From JANPJV01 sp031425695 (GTDB lineage Bacteria > Pseudomonadota > Gammaproteobacteria > Xanthomonadales > SZUA-5), in NCBI GenBank assembly GCA_031425695.1, contig JANPJV010000279.1, positions 1-31,605 of the forward strand: DNA of 31,605 nucleotides. The letters run 5' to 3'. The notes under the pieces are model-generated. The model did no database searches. It had not been told where the DNA came from and saw only the letters and a program-made list of their open reading frames with translations. A program made the translations under genes and the position numbers. Of this stretch, positions 21,437 to 29,847 are shown piece after piece (the first letter of the stretch is position 1; each line of letters opens with the position of its first letter).

Positions 21437-23898
21437 CACAGATGCGCCCCGAGCGAGGCCGCCACGCGCAGCAGATCGGCGAACACGCCCGCCGCAGTGA
21501 CCTCGGGACCGGCGCCCGGCCCACGCACGATCAACGGATTGTTGGCATAGCGCGCGGTGGTGAAGCAGACGATGTTGTCGGTCAGCGCGATGTGCGCGAA
21601 GGGATGCTCGGCCGGCAACGACTTCAGCGCGACCGACGCGTTGCCGGCAGGGTCGAGCACGGCGCAGTACCGCAGCACTTCGCCGCGCGCACGCGCTGCT
21701 TCGAAGCGTTCGCGCATCGGCTCGTCGAAACCGGAGAGGCCGCTCAGGAAGCCATCGATGTCGGCGTCCTTGAGCGAGGCCGGCACCAGGCTCTCGACTT
21801 CGACCTGGTCCAGCGAGAGCGGCAAGCCCATCTCGCGCCCGAGAATGACCAGCTTGCGGGCGACGTCGAGGCCGGAAAGATCATCGCGCGGATCAGGCTC
21901 GGTGTAGCCGGCCTGCTTGGCCTGGCGCACGAGCTCGGAGAACGCGACCGTGCCGTCGAAGCGGTTGAAGAGATACGCGAGCGTGCCGGAAAAAATGCCC
22001 TCGATGCGATCAATCCGATCGCCGGTGTCGATGAGGTCGCGCAGGGTACCGATCACCGGCAGCCCGGCCCCGACCGTTGCCTCGTAGCGCCAGCGCGCCC
22101 TCCCGGCGCGTGCCGCCGCCTGCACCGCTCGGAAGCGTTCGATGGGGCCGCCGCCGGCCTGCTTGTTCGGCGTCAGCACGTGGATGCCGGCGCTAAGCCA
22201 GCGCGGATAGTGCTCGGCCACCGCCGAGCTCGCCGAACAATCGACAATCAGTGCGTGCGGGAGATGCTCGGCCTGGACATGGCGCGCGAACGCATCGAGA
22301 TCGGTCGCCAACGCGCTGGCACGAAGATCCTCGCGCCATTGCGAAAGATCGATCTCGCGCTCATCCGCGAGCATGCTGCGCGAGCCACTGATCGCGCGTA
22401 CGCGCAGGTCGAGATGGCTGCTCTCGAGCAACCGCGCGCGCGCATCGGCGATTTGCTGGATCAGCGCCTGGCCGACGTGGCCGGGGCCGATGATGCCGAT
22501 CGACAAGGTCTGCGCCGACAGATAGAAACCCGCATGCACGGCGCGCAGCGCGCGGGTGGCATCGCCTTCGGCCATTGCCACCGAGATATTCCGCTCGGAC
22601 GAGCCCTGCGCGATCGCGCGTACGTTGACCTTGGCGCGGCCGAGCGCATCGAACAGGCGCGCGGCCACGCCGGGCGTACCGGCCATCGCCTCGCCGACCA
22701 CGGCGAGCACGCTGATGCCGCGTTCGGAGATCACGCGCTGGATCTGTCCCAGCGCGATCTCGCGCCCGAAGGCCTCGACCATGACTGCACGCGCGCGGTC
22801 GGCGTCATCGCCCTTGATCACGCAGCAGATCGAGTGCTCGGACGAGCCCTGGGAAATCATGGTCACCGAGACGCCGGCGCCGCGCAGTGCCGCAAACACG
22901 CGCTCGGCGGTCCCCGGCACGCCAATCATGCCGGCGCCTTCGATGGTCAGCATGGCCATGCCGCCGATCGTGGTGATGCCCTTGATGGGCGGCTCGGGAC
23001 CGCCCTCGGCATCGATGCGGGTACCCGGGTGCTCCGGCTTGAAGGTGTTGCGGATGAATACCGGAATGCCCTTCGCGGTCGCCGGCGCCATCGTTTGCGG
23101 ATGGATCACGGTGGCGCCGAAATAGGCGAGCTCGAAAGCCTCCTCGTAGGACACGTGATCGAGCACGATCGCCTCTGGCACCCGACGCGGATCGGCCGAG
23201 AGCACGCCATCGACATCGGTCCAGATGTGGATCTCGCTCGCATCGAACAGCGCGCCGAAGATGCTCGCGGAGTAGTCGCTGCCGTTGCGCCCGAGCGTGG
23301 TGATGCTCGAATCCGACAGCCGCCGCGCGATGAATCCGGTCGCGATCACGCGCTTGCCCGGATGCGCGTTGCGATACTCGGCCAGCAGCTTCTCGCTCGG
23401 CAGCCACTCGACCGCCACATGCAGCTCGGTCGGCGTGACCCGCAACACCTCGCGCGCGTCAAGAAATTCCGCCGGCTCGCCCAGCGCGCGCAGGTGCGCG
23501 CTCAGCATCTGTGCCGACCAGAACTCGCCGAGGCCCGAGATCAGCTCGACGATCTGCGTCGGCGCGGTACCGAGCAGCTCGACGCTGCGCAGGAGGTGCG
23601 CGAGATCCGCGAAACTCAAGGCCAGGTTCGCCGAGAAGGCACCGGCCTGGTCGCCGAGCAGGATCGCGGCAGTTTCGACATGGCGCTGCTCGAGCGCTGC
23701 CAGCTCGAGGGTCCAGTCTGAATTCTTGACCGCGGCCTTGCGGGTCAGCTCGATGAGCGCGTCGGTGACGCCCTGCATTGCCGACACCACCACGATCTGG
23801 GCGTCGTCGGGGCGGCCCGCCAGCAGCCGCGCGACGGTCTGATAACGCGCCGCATTGGCGACGCTCGAGCCGCCGAATTTATGAGCGATCCAACGCAT
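21436..23898 (-). CDS. thrA: Bifunctional aspartokinase I / homoserine dehydrogenase I
   Basis: From the ATG at 23898 the protein is 820 aa, the same length as E. coli ThrA. The aspartokinase domain begins with KFGGSSVANAARY (Lys7). Two regulatory ACT domains lie at about 310-460 (with VSVTMISQGSSEHSICCVI). The homoserine dehydrogenase part begins at about residue 466 with the dinucleotide fold GIIGPGHVGQALI, and ends with the catalytic part (EPDPRDDLSGLDVARKLVIL). Both ends of the pathway from aspartate to homoserine are thus present. The upstream 23899-24070 region carries a hairpin (CTCTCCC/GGGGAGAG, about 24036-24063), but I saw no Thr/Ile-rich leader peptide as in the enterobacterial thr attenuator. 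Confidence 0.96.
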   Translation of the reverse strand: MRWIAHKFGGSSVANAARYQTVARLLAGRPDDAQIVVVSAMQGVTDALIELTRKAAVKNSDWTLELAALEQRHVETAAILLGDQAGAFSANLALSFADLAHLLRSVELLGTAPTQIVELISGLGEFWSAQMLSAHLRALGEPAEFLDAREVLRVTPTELHVAVEWLPSEKLLAEYRNAHPGKRVIATGFIARRLSDSSITTLGRNGSDYSASIFGALFDASEIHIWTDVDGVLSADPRRVPEAIVLDHVSYEEAFELAYFGATVIHPQTMAPATAKGIPVFIRNTFKPEHPGTRIDAEGGPEPPIKGITTIGGMAMLTIEGAGMIGVPGTAERVFAALRGAGVSVTMISQGSSEHSICCVIKGDDADRARAVMVEAFGREIALGQIQRVISERGISVLAVVGEAMAGTPGVAARLFDALGRAKVNVRAIAQGSSERNISVAMAEGDATRALRAVHAGFYLSAQTLSIGIIGPGHVGQALIQQIADARARLLESSHLDLRVRAISGSRSMLADEREIDLSQWREDLRASALATDLDAFARHVQAEHLPHALIVDCSASSAVAEHYPRWLSAGIHVLTPNKQAGGGPIERFRAVQAAARAGRARWRYEATVGAGLPVIGTLRDLIDTGDRIDRIEGIFSGTLAYLFNRFDGTVAFSELVRQAKQAGYTEPDPRDDLSGLDVARKLVILGREMGLPLSLDQVEVESLVPASLKDADIDGFLSGLSGFDEPMRERFEAARARGEVLRYCAVLDPAGNASVALKSLPAEHPFAHIALTDNIVCFTTARYANNPLIVRGPGAGPEVTAAGVFADLLRVAASLGAHL

Positions 23899-24070
23899 GA
23901 GAGCAATTCCATCGAGATTGCTGGGTGAGCAAAAGTGCATTGCTGCACTATTGCAGGGCCAGAACGACCCTCCCGGCGCTCCGAACCCGAAACAGTGCCA
24001 GAAGGAATGGCGAGCGATCAAGCTGGAGATTCCGCTTCGCTCTCCCATGCTCTTGGGGGAGAGGGGAGCC

Positions 24071-25036
24071 CTATTTACCCGCCCAGCCGCTGTCCCCATC
24101 GAACCCACCCGGGACGCCCTTGGTCACGACGCATACGGCGTCATGCGCGTGCAGGCTTTCCTCGTGGATCGCGCGCGCCCAGAAGTCGCTCAAGGCGGGC
24201 GCTGCCGCGAGCGCCGTGCGGACGCGGCGGCCGGCGTCTTCGCAGAACATCAAGTTGGCGCCGTTCAAGCGCGCGAAGGCCTGTTCGTCCTCGCGCTTGA
24301 CGGCGGTCTGCACCGGCGTCGCCAGCGCGGACTCGATGCGATCGATCAGTGCGATCGTCGGCAGCGCCTCGACCTCCGGGCCTAAGCGCGCGCGCAACTG
24401 CAGACGACTGCGCTGGGCGTGGGGCGTGGCGAGGATGCCGCGCTCGCTGCCGAGCCATGCCAGCACGCGGGCGTGGTCCAGCGATTCACCAGTCGCAAAA
24501 TCCTGCGCGAATTGCTGCTGGATAAGTTGGCGAGCCAGCGCAGCGGAGCTGGGACAGGTACTCGAGTACACCACTTCAGTGGCCACTTCGAGCTCGAAAC
24601 GGCTGCCGTCGAGCGTGCCGGTGACGACCACCGGATAGGCCTTCCAGCCATAGGTTTCACTCACCAGCGCACGGCGCCGCAACAACTGGTCGAAACGGAT
24701 CTGGATGCGCGCCCGCGTGCTGGCGCCGCCCTGGCTGACCAGGAAATCCGCGAGCAGCTGGCGGATCAGCCGCGGCTCCAGCAACACGCCCGCGAGCGTG
24801 CGTTCGAGCTCGAGATAGAGCCGCGACATGTGGATGCCGCGGGTCTGCGCTTGCGCCAGGTTGACGAAGACGTCGACGCGCGCGGGCGTTTGCAGCAACG
24901 CGCCGTCGGCTCCGTGCACCCCGAGCGGCAGCGCGATTTGCGCCATGCCCACCCACTCGAGATCCTGGGCGTGATCCGCGCGCGCCTCGTTGGCGATATC
25001 GGGCATCGGCTGTACGCCGGCTTCCTGAATCAACAT
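24071..25036 (-). CDS. folE2: GTP cyclohydrolase FolE2 (COG1469 type)
   Basis: The protein is 321 aa from the ATG at 25036, or 311 aa from the ATG at 25006 (MPDIANEARADHAQ); neither has a strong ribosome site. It makes 7,8-dihydroneopterin triphosphate from GTP, feeding folate and queuosine synthesis, without the zinc dependence of FolE1. The characteristic tract YPVVVTGTLDG is followed by STCPSSAAL, in which the cysteine (Cys161) is the conserved active-site residue of the type IB enzyme. FolE2 is often Zur-controlled, yet I saw no clear Zur palindrome upstream. It precedes thrA by 172 nt on the same strand; no functional link is evident. Confidence 0.93.
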   Translation of the reverse strand: MLIQEAGVQPMPDIANEARADHAQDLEWVGMAQIALPLGVHGADGALLQTPARVDVFVNLAQAQTRGIHMSRLYLELERTLAGVLLEPRLIRQLLADFLVSQGGASTRARIQIRFDQLLRRRALVSETYGWKAYPVVVTGTLDGSRFELEVATEVVYSSTCPSSAALARQLIQQQFAQDFATGESLDHARVLAWLGSERGILATPHAQRSRLQLRARLGPEVEALPTIALIDRIESALATPVQTAVKREDEQAFARLNGANLMFCEDAGRRVRTALAAAPALSDFWARAIHEESLHAHDAVCVVTKGVPGGFDGDSGWAGK

Positions 25037-25115
25037 GAAGATCGCACCAATGCCACGGGGCTGGCGAGTCTAGCGGGCAATCGAGGAATGGCTGCTCGAA
25101 TACGCTGCGAGAACC

Positions 25116-25189
25116 CCCGGGTGCGCTGCGCTTACCCGGGCTACGAAGAGCCCGTTTTGTAGCCCGGGTAAGTCGCAGGCGCACCCGGG
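25116..25189. repeat. CCCGGG-type REP pair, copy 1
   Basis: Left arm 25116-25144 and right arm 25159-25189 are inverted copies of GTAGCCCGGGTAAGYGCAG..CACCCGGG with a 14-nt centre. It is located between folE2 and the DUF72 gene. A second copy at 28988-29065 lies beyond greB. This motif is common in gammaproteobacterial genomes. Confidence 0.8.
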
Positions 25190-25199
25190 ATGCGAGCAC

Positions 25200-26084
25200 C
25201 TAGAACAAGCGCATCTGCGCCCGCGGATCCGGCAGCGGCGCTTCCTGCTCGCCCGGGAAAACCGGAAATTCTGACAGTGCCGGCCAGCGCGCACGCACGC
25301 GGCGATGCAACTCACGCGCAAGCTCCGGGGCGGCACGGTCGTCCGGCGTGTGCGCGAAGAAATACGGCTTCAAGCCCGCCTGCAACCACTGAACCAGCTG
25401 CTCGGCCCATGCGTCCAGATACGCGTCTGCCGCAGCGACCTCGTTCTGCGCGATGAAGCGCACGATTGGCCTTTGCGACGTCACCGTCATCGGCACCGGC
25501 AGCAGTGGCTTGCGCGCCTGCGCTTCGCGTGTGGCCTGGTCGCCGTTCGTTGCCGCGTGCATGCAGCGCGAGTCGAACAACACGCGGTCGCAAGCGAATG
25601 CGGCGAGCACGCCATCGAGCGCTTCAGCAAATTCCGCGATTGCGAAGAACTGCGGGTGGCGCACTTCGACCGCGTAGCGAAACTCGGGGCTCAAGCCCTC
25701 GAGGAAGCTCGTCAGCGCTGGCAGCTGGGCCGGCCCGAAGCGCGGTCCGAGCTGGATCATCAACGGCCCCAGCCGATCGGCGAGCGGCGCCATGCGCTGC
25801 AGGAAGGCGTGCGTCGGCAGGCGCGCATTGCGCAGCATCAGCTGATGGGTGATCTCGCTCGGAAACTTGAAGCAGAAACGAAAATCCGGCGGAGTCTGCG
25901 AACGCCAGCGGGCGACGGCGGCCGCACTCGGCAGCGCATAGAAGCTCGAGCTGCCCTCGACCGTCGTGAACACCCGCGCGTAGTGCTCGAGGTAATCGGC
26001 CGGAGCGGTAGCGCGCGGATACAGCCCGCCGCGCCAAGCGCTCGTGGCCCACACCGGGCAACCCACGCGCAGGCGCGCACTCAT
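25200..26084 (-). CDS. DUF72 family protein (YecE-like)
   Basis: The protein is 294 aa. The TIM-barrel-like DUF72 pattern is clear: LRVGCPVWATSAWRGGLYPR at the N-terminus, then LEHYARVFTTVEGSSSFYAL, FCFKFPSEITHQ, LGPLMIQLGPRFGP and PEFRYAVEVRHPQFF, with a late KPYFFAHTPDD. The biochemical role of the family is not established. It begins 12 nt after the stop of the polysaccharide-lyase gene on the same strand, so the two are probably co-transcribed. No known link between the families helps to assign a function. Confidence 0.88.
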   Translation of the reverse strand: MSARLRVGCPVWATSAWRGGLYPRATAPADYLEHYARVFTTVEGSSSFYALPSAAAVARWRSQTPPDFRFCFKFPSEITHQLMLRNARLPTHAFLQRMAPLADRLGPLMIQLGPRFGPAQLPALTSFLEGLSPEFRYAVEVRHPQFFAIAEFAEALDGVLAAFACDRVLFDSRCMHAATNGDQATREAQARKPLLPVPMTVTSQRPIVRFIAQNEVAAADAYLDAWAEQLVQWLQAGLKPYFFAHTPDDRAAPELARELHRRVRARWPALSEFPVFPGEQEAPLPDPRAQMRLF

Positions 26085-26096
26085 GCGCCGGGGTCG

Positions 26097-28184
26097 CTAC
26101 TCGAAGCCGCTGGTGAACACGCCGCCGGCATCCGCCCACACCGGACGCTCCGTGGTCACGGTAATGCCCTGGACGTCGGCGCGCAACGGGGTCACCACAG
26201 CACCGACGGCCAGGCTGCCACCGGTCGAGCTCATGCCCTTGTCGAGGGTCACGCTGGCGCTGCCGCGCACCGGATGCGTCAGATTCAAGGTCCAGCTCCC
26301 ACCGTTGTCGACGAGCGTCGCCCCAAGCGCCGCCTCGCCGCTATCGTAGCCGGTGATTACGTTGAGGAAATAGCTTTCGAGACTGCCGACCGAATCGAGC
26401 TCGAGCCGATACTGGCCAGCCTGCAGGTCGCCCGGCATGTCTTCGTCGACGACGCGGAAGACCGGGCTGGCCGGCAGCAAGGTGATCAGCTCGACGCGCT
26501 GGGTGCCGAGCGGCGCACTGAGCCGATTGCCGGTGGCCACTGGCTCGTTCTCGAAGTGCATGACGAAGGTGCGGCGGACCTGGTCGCCGGTCACATGCGG
26601 GCCGGCGAGCACCCAGCCACCACCGTTGTAGTACGGCAGCAGCGAATCGGCGGAACCGCGCGTGCGGTCGAGGATCACCAGTGCCTGCAGCTGGCGGATG
26701 AAGATGAACTCGCGCCAGGCACGGTCTGCGTACGGCCAGTCGACCCGGCTGTTCGGCATGTTGCGATAGGCACCGGAATAGTCGACGGCTACGTAGCTGA
26801 AGCCCGGCTCGTGCTGCAGCCGCGTCACCGTCGGCAGGCTGCGCGGGTTCTCCATGCGGTCTCCGCCCGGCGGGATCACGCGCGGGCCCGAGCCCACCCA
26901 GCGCCCGGTATTCCAGGCCTCGAAGAGCAGCGTGTTGTGTGCGAGCGGATGCTCGGTGTCGATGCTGCCGCTGCTCATGAAGCCGCGCAGCGCGTCGGCG
27001 TAGCCCGCACTCTCGCGCGTGAGCCAGCGGCCCTTGCGCCAGACCTGGAAGCTGCCGCCGTCGTAGTGGCGATGCTCGATGTGCCCGGGCGTGTTGAGCT
27101 GCAGATGCACCTGCATGGCGTTGCTGTCGTGGCTGGTGCGGCTGTCGAGCACGCCGGCGCCAGGCGCGTAATAGTCGAGCGGCAGCTCGGCGTAGTCGGC
27201 CGCACCGCCAGTCCCGCCCAGCGCATTGAACAGCCAGCGGCGCCCGGCATTGGTCACCTGCGCCCACGCGCGCGCATGCCGGGCATTGCCCGTTCCGGCG
27301 TTACGCGCACCCATCAGGCGCGCAAAATCACCGAGGTACTCGCGCGCATTGATGACGCCGCCGGCATGGAAGTTCTCGTCGTCGTTGAACGGAAACAGCA
27401 GCGCACCACCACCCGAGTAGCTGCCCGAGATCGTGGTCGGGCCCGGCGTCGTGCCATACAACATCGCGTAGATGGCTTCGCGGAAATACGGCGTCTGCGC
27501 ATACGGATCGAAACCAAAGTCGGCGGCGCTGACGAAGGGAATCAGCGGATAGCTCAGCGACACCACACCGTAGTCACCGCCTTCGGGAAAGACGCCACCG
27601 CGGCCAAAGGCCTGGTACCAGGCCGGGAACCACTGGCCAAAACGAATGTCCAGCGCCTGGTTGATGAACTCCTGTGCACGCGGGTTGTCGCCGAAGCTGG
27701 CGATTCCCCACAGCAGGAAATTGCGGGTGCGGCCCCACCAGTAGTTGTTGGCTTCCGAGCCCTGGTTAGCAAAGGTGTCGGCGATCTCAGTGTCGAAATA
27801 CCCGTTCCAGCGCGCGACCAGCGTGCTGATTTGCGCAGGCGTCAGGCGCGCATGGCACCAGTCATAGATCAGCAGCAATTCCTCGCCCTGCTGACGCAGC
27901 GCATCGCGAAAACCGCCCTGGTTCTGCACCAGCCAGCCGTTGAGATGGGCGACGGCCAGGTCGCAGTCGGCGGTGTTGCCGGTGAGCACGCCGCGCAGTG
28001 CGCGCTCGTACTGGATGTCCGCGCCCTGGGGGGTAAAAGGCGTGGTCCCGAAATACGCCTGCGCCTGCGCAAGGCGCGCGGCGTCGCCGAACCACAGGCG
28101 CGGATGGCCCGGTGGGATCTGCAGATTTGCCGCAGCGGCGCCTGCACTCCAGAGCAAAAGCGGGATCAACAAGAATCGCAGCAT
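26097..28184 (-). CDS. Secreted heparinase II/III-like polysaccharide lyase
   Basis: The protein is 695 aa from the ATG at 28184. The signal peptide MLRFLLIPLLLWSAGAAAA is followed by an alpha/alpha toroid-like region (about 20-370, with RLWFGDAARLAQAQ, NQGSEANNYWWGRTRN and GRGGVFPEGGDYG). A beta-rich heparinase II/III region follows (HIEHRHYDGGSFQVWRKGRW, DTEHPLAHNTLLFE and SYVAVDYSGAYRN). The Tyr/His-rich motifs would act as base and acid in beta-elimination of uronic-acid polysaccharides; the substrate is not known. The C-terminal stretch ends in GGVFTSGFE, reminiscent of a short tail (xFxxGFE) that I recall on many secreted proteins of Xanthomonadales. The gene is divergent from greB. It is not clustered with other polysaccharide genes. 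Confidence 0.8.
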   Translation of the reverse strand: MLRFLLIPLLLWSAGAAAANLQIPPGHPRLWFGDAARLAQAQAYFGTTPFTPQGADIQYERALRGVLTGNTADCDLAVAHLNGWLVQNQGGFRDALRQQGEELLLIYDWCHARLTPAQISTLVARWNGYFDTEIADTFANQGSEANNYWWGRTRNFLLWGIASFGDNPRAQEFINQALDIRFGQWFPAWYQAFGRGGVFPEGGDYGVVSLSYPLIPFVSAADFGFDPYAQTPYFREAIYAMLYGTTPGPTTISGSYSGGGALLFPFNDDENFHAGGVINAREYLGDFARLMGARNAGTGNARHARAWAQVTNAGRRWLFNALGGTGGAADYAELPLDYYAPGAGVLDSRTSHDSNAMQVHLQLNTPGHIEHRHYDGGSFQVWRKGRWLTRESAGYADALRGFMSSGSIDTEHPLAHNTLLFEAWNTGRWVGSGPRVIPPGGDRMENPRSLPTVTRLQHEPGFSYVAVDYSGAYRNMPNSRVDWPYADRAWREFIFIRQLQALVILDRTRGSADSLLPYYNGGGWVLAGPHVTGDQVRRTFVMHFENEPVATGNRLSAPLGTQRVELITLLPASPVFRVVDEDMPGDLQAGQYRLELDSVGSLESYFLNVITGYDSGEAALGATLVDNGGSWTLNLTHPVRGSASVTLDKGMSSTGGSLAVGAVVTPLRADVQGITVTTERPVWADAGGVFTSGFE

Positions 28185-28358
28185 GGGGCCCCCGGTGACG
28201 CCGCATCGTCGGCGCAACTTTGGCGCGAGTGCGCCTTGGTGCTTCTGGCGTCGAAACGAGGGCGCAGGCGACATTCGGCGCGTGAAGCAGGCCGGGTCGC
28301 ATGCGCCCGCCAACGTGATTTCTCGACTGCATTCCGAGCGCAAGGCGCCCGGCTGTTG

Positions 28359-28380
28359 CTACGGAGCATTTGCTCCGTCG
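28359..28380. repeat. Small hairpin related to the centre of the 769-933 element
   Basis: ACGGAGCA, loop TT, TGCTCCGT is flanked by CT and CG. On the reverse strand it reads CGACGGAGC..GCTCCGTAG, the same outline as the innermost hairpin at 840-862. It sits in the 294-bp divergent gap between the lyase gene and greB (28185-28478), which otherwise shows no gene. Confidence 0.5.
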
Positions 28381-28478
28381 ACAAGCCGGATGCCGCGCGT
28401 TCGCATTATGTACGCGCCGTCGGTACCCTAGCGGACGCGTCGGACCCAGCCCACCTCCATCCCAATTGCGGAGCTTAC

Positions 28479-28991
28479 GTGGTCGGAACCCGTTACCGCG
28501 CGCCCCAGCCGCCGTCGACCGCACTCATCACGCGGCCCGGCTTCGAACGCCTGCATGCGGAGCTCGACGAGCTCTGGCGGGTGAAACGGCCCGAGGTCGT
28601 AGTCGCATTGAGCGCGGCGGCGGCCGAAGGCGATCGCTCGGAAAATGCCGAATACACCTACCGCAAGCGCCAGCTCGGCGAGATCGACCGGCGCGTGCGC
28701 TACCTGACTCGGCGGCTGGAAAACCTGCGCGTCGTCGACGAGCCACCGCGCGACCTCGCGGCGGTTTTTTTCGGCGCCTGGGTGCGGTTCGAAAACGCCG
28801 ACGATGGACGCGAGCTCGCCGTGCGCATCGTCGGGCCAGACGAGACCGATGCTGGGCGCGGGTGGATCAGCATCGATTCACCGCTGGCACGCGCGGCCTT
28901 GAAGCGCCGCGTCGATGACGAGTTCGGCGTTTTGCTGCCAAGCGGACCGGCCCGCTACGTGATCGTTTCGGTGAGCTACAGCGCTCCGTAG
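28479..28991 (+). CDS. greB: Transcription elongation factor GreB
   Basis: The protein is 170 aa from the GTG at 28479, which has GGAG 5 nt upstream; GreB of E. coli is 158 aa. The N-terminal coiled coil includes LITRPGFERLHAELDELWR and the tip DRSENAEYTYRKRQLGEIDR, with acidic residues that help RNA polymerase cleave backtracked RNA. The C-terminal FKBP-like domain has VFFGAWVRFEN, RIVGPDETD and ISIDSPLARALL-like ISIDSPLARAALKRR, all GreB rather than GreA. The open frame continues far upstream on the opposite strand of the lyase gene, which is coincidence of high GC. The stop codon overlaps the following REP element. Confidence 0.93.
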   Translation: MVGTRYRAPQPPSTALITRPGFERLHAELDELWRVKRPEVVVALSAAAAEGDRSENAEYTYRKRQLGEIDRRVRYLTRRLENLRVVDEPPRDLAAVFFGAWVRFENADDGRELAVRIVGPDETDAGRGWISIDSPLARAALKRRVDDEFGVLLPSGPARYVIVSVSYSAP

Positions 28992-29065
28992 CCCGGGTAA
29001 GCGCAGCGCACCCGGGAGCCGTCGCGACTCACCTCCTGGGTGCGGCTGCGCCTTAGCCGGGCTAC
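28988..29065. repeat. CCCGGG-type REP pair, copy 2
   Basis: Left arm 28988-29016 and imperfect right arm 29035-29065 are inverted relative to each other and closely related to copy 1 at 25116-25189. The element begins on the greB stop codon and lies between convergent greB and pspC, where it may act as a transcription barrier for both. Confidence 0.8.
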
Positions 29066-29121
29066 AAAAGCAAAAGGCGCGGACCTCGCGGCCCGCGCCC
29101 TTTGACGTTCAACCAACCCGC

Positions 29122-29583
29122 CTACTCCGGACGGCGTTTCAACTCACGGTCAATCTCGTATTCGGGGCTGGTGATATACGCTTCCATGGAGCGCAGCCGT
29201 TCTTCCAGCTCGCGAATGCGAATGCGCAAATGCTCCGGCGATGCGTAGCGACTGCCGCCGTGCTGTGCGCCCCATTCACTGGTCCCCGGCGGGGGCGGCG
29301 GCAGCGGCGAACGCCGTGGCGGTATCAGCAGCGCGCCGAGCACGTAGGCGATCACCACGATCGGAACCAGCGGCGTGCAACTGGCGACTACAACCACCAG
29401 TCGCAGTGCGAAGAGGCTCCAGCCGAAATGTTGCGCAGCACCCGCGAGCACACCCGCGAGCCAACGCCGTTCAATGTCGCGATAAAGCCGTGGCGCCGGC
29501 ATGGTGCCGTAATCCATGGACCCACTCCCCGCACGCCAGCCAGCGCTGGAGTACTCATAAGCCTGTTCAAATCGGCGCTTCAT
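29122..29583 (-). CDS. pspC: Phage shock protein C-like inner-membrane protein
   Basis: The protein is 153 aa from the ATG at 29583 with GAGGACG upstream. The PspC core RLYRDIERRWLAGVLAGAAQ leads into a hydrophobic stretch (about 53-88, with LRLVVVVASCTPLVPIVVIA and YVLGALLIPP). A C-terminal amphipathic coil (RIRIRELEERLRSMEAYITS) follows, as in E. coli PspC. PspC and PspB together sense membrane stress and draw PspA off its activator. It is the third gene of pspA-pspB-pspC, 32 nt after pspB. Confidence 0.9.
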   Translation of the reverse strand: MKRRFEQAYEYSSAGWRAGSGSMDYGTMPAPRLYRDIERRWLAGVLAGAAQHFGWSLFALRLVVVVASCTPLVPIVVIAYVLGALLIPPRRSPLPPPPPGTSEWGAQHGGSRYASPEHLRIRIRELEERLRSMEAYITSPEYEIDRELKRRPE

Positions 29584-29615
29584 GTGCGTCCTCGTTTGGT
29601 GATGGCGTGGGTCGC

Positions 29616-29843
29616 CTAACGGCGACCCCGCCAGCTCGGTGCGTCGGCATCCAGGATGCGTTCCAGCGTCCGGATGCGCTCTTCCATACCGCGTGCCGTC
29701 TGCCACAGGTTTTCGACTTCACCGTCACCAGCCAGGTCACCGGTCGCGGCGGTTCCACGCCGCGAGCGGTAGTGCAACACCAGCCAGATCGGCGCGACGA
29801 CGACCAGAAACAGGATCAGCACCACTTCCACCATCGCCGCCAT
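29616..29843 (-). CDS. pspB: Phage shock protein B
   Basis: The protein is 75 aa; E. coli PspB is 74 aa. One N-terminal membrane helix (EVVLILFLVVVAPIWLVLHY) is followed by a short cytoplasmic part ending in RIRTLERILDADAPSWRGR, which matches the conserved PspB tail. The ATG at 29843 lies 4 nt after the pspA stop and its GGGAG site overlaps that stop, so the two are translationally coupled. It acts with PspC as the membrane-stress sensor. Confidence 0.95.
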   Translation of the reverse strand: MAAMVEVVLILFLVVVAPIWLVLHYRSRRGTAATGDLAGDGEVENLWQTARGMEERIRTLERILDADAPSWRGRR

Positions 29844-29847
29844 CGGA

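Noticed and set aside
21442..23721. A 759-codon open frame antisense to thrA
   Set aside because: The opposite strand encodes a full-length ThrA; the frame shows only an Arg/Ala/His-rich shadow composition.
23899..24070. Threonine-operon attenuator with leader peptide
   Set aside because: There is a hairpin but no short frame rich in Thr/Ile codons and no T-run after the hairpin.
25305..28991. A 1228-codon open frame on the plus strand covering the DUF72 and lyase genes
   Set aside because: It is antisense to two well-supported genes, has low-complexity Arg/Ala/His/Gln-rich composition, and only its last 170 codons (greB) are real. High GC makes such long shadow frames common.
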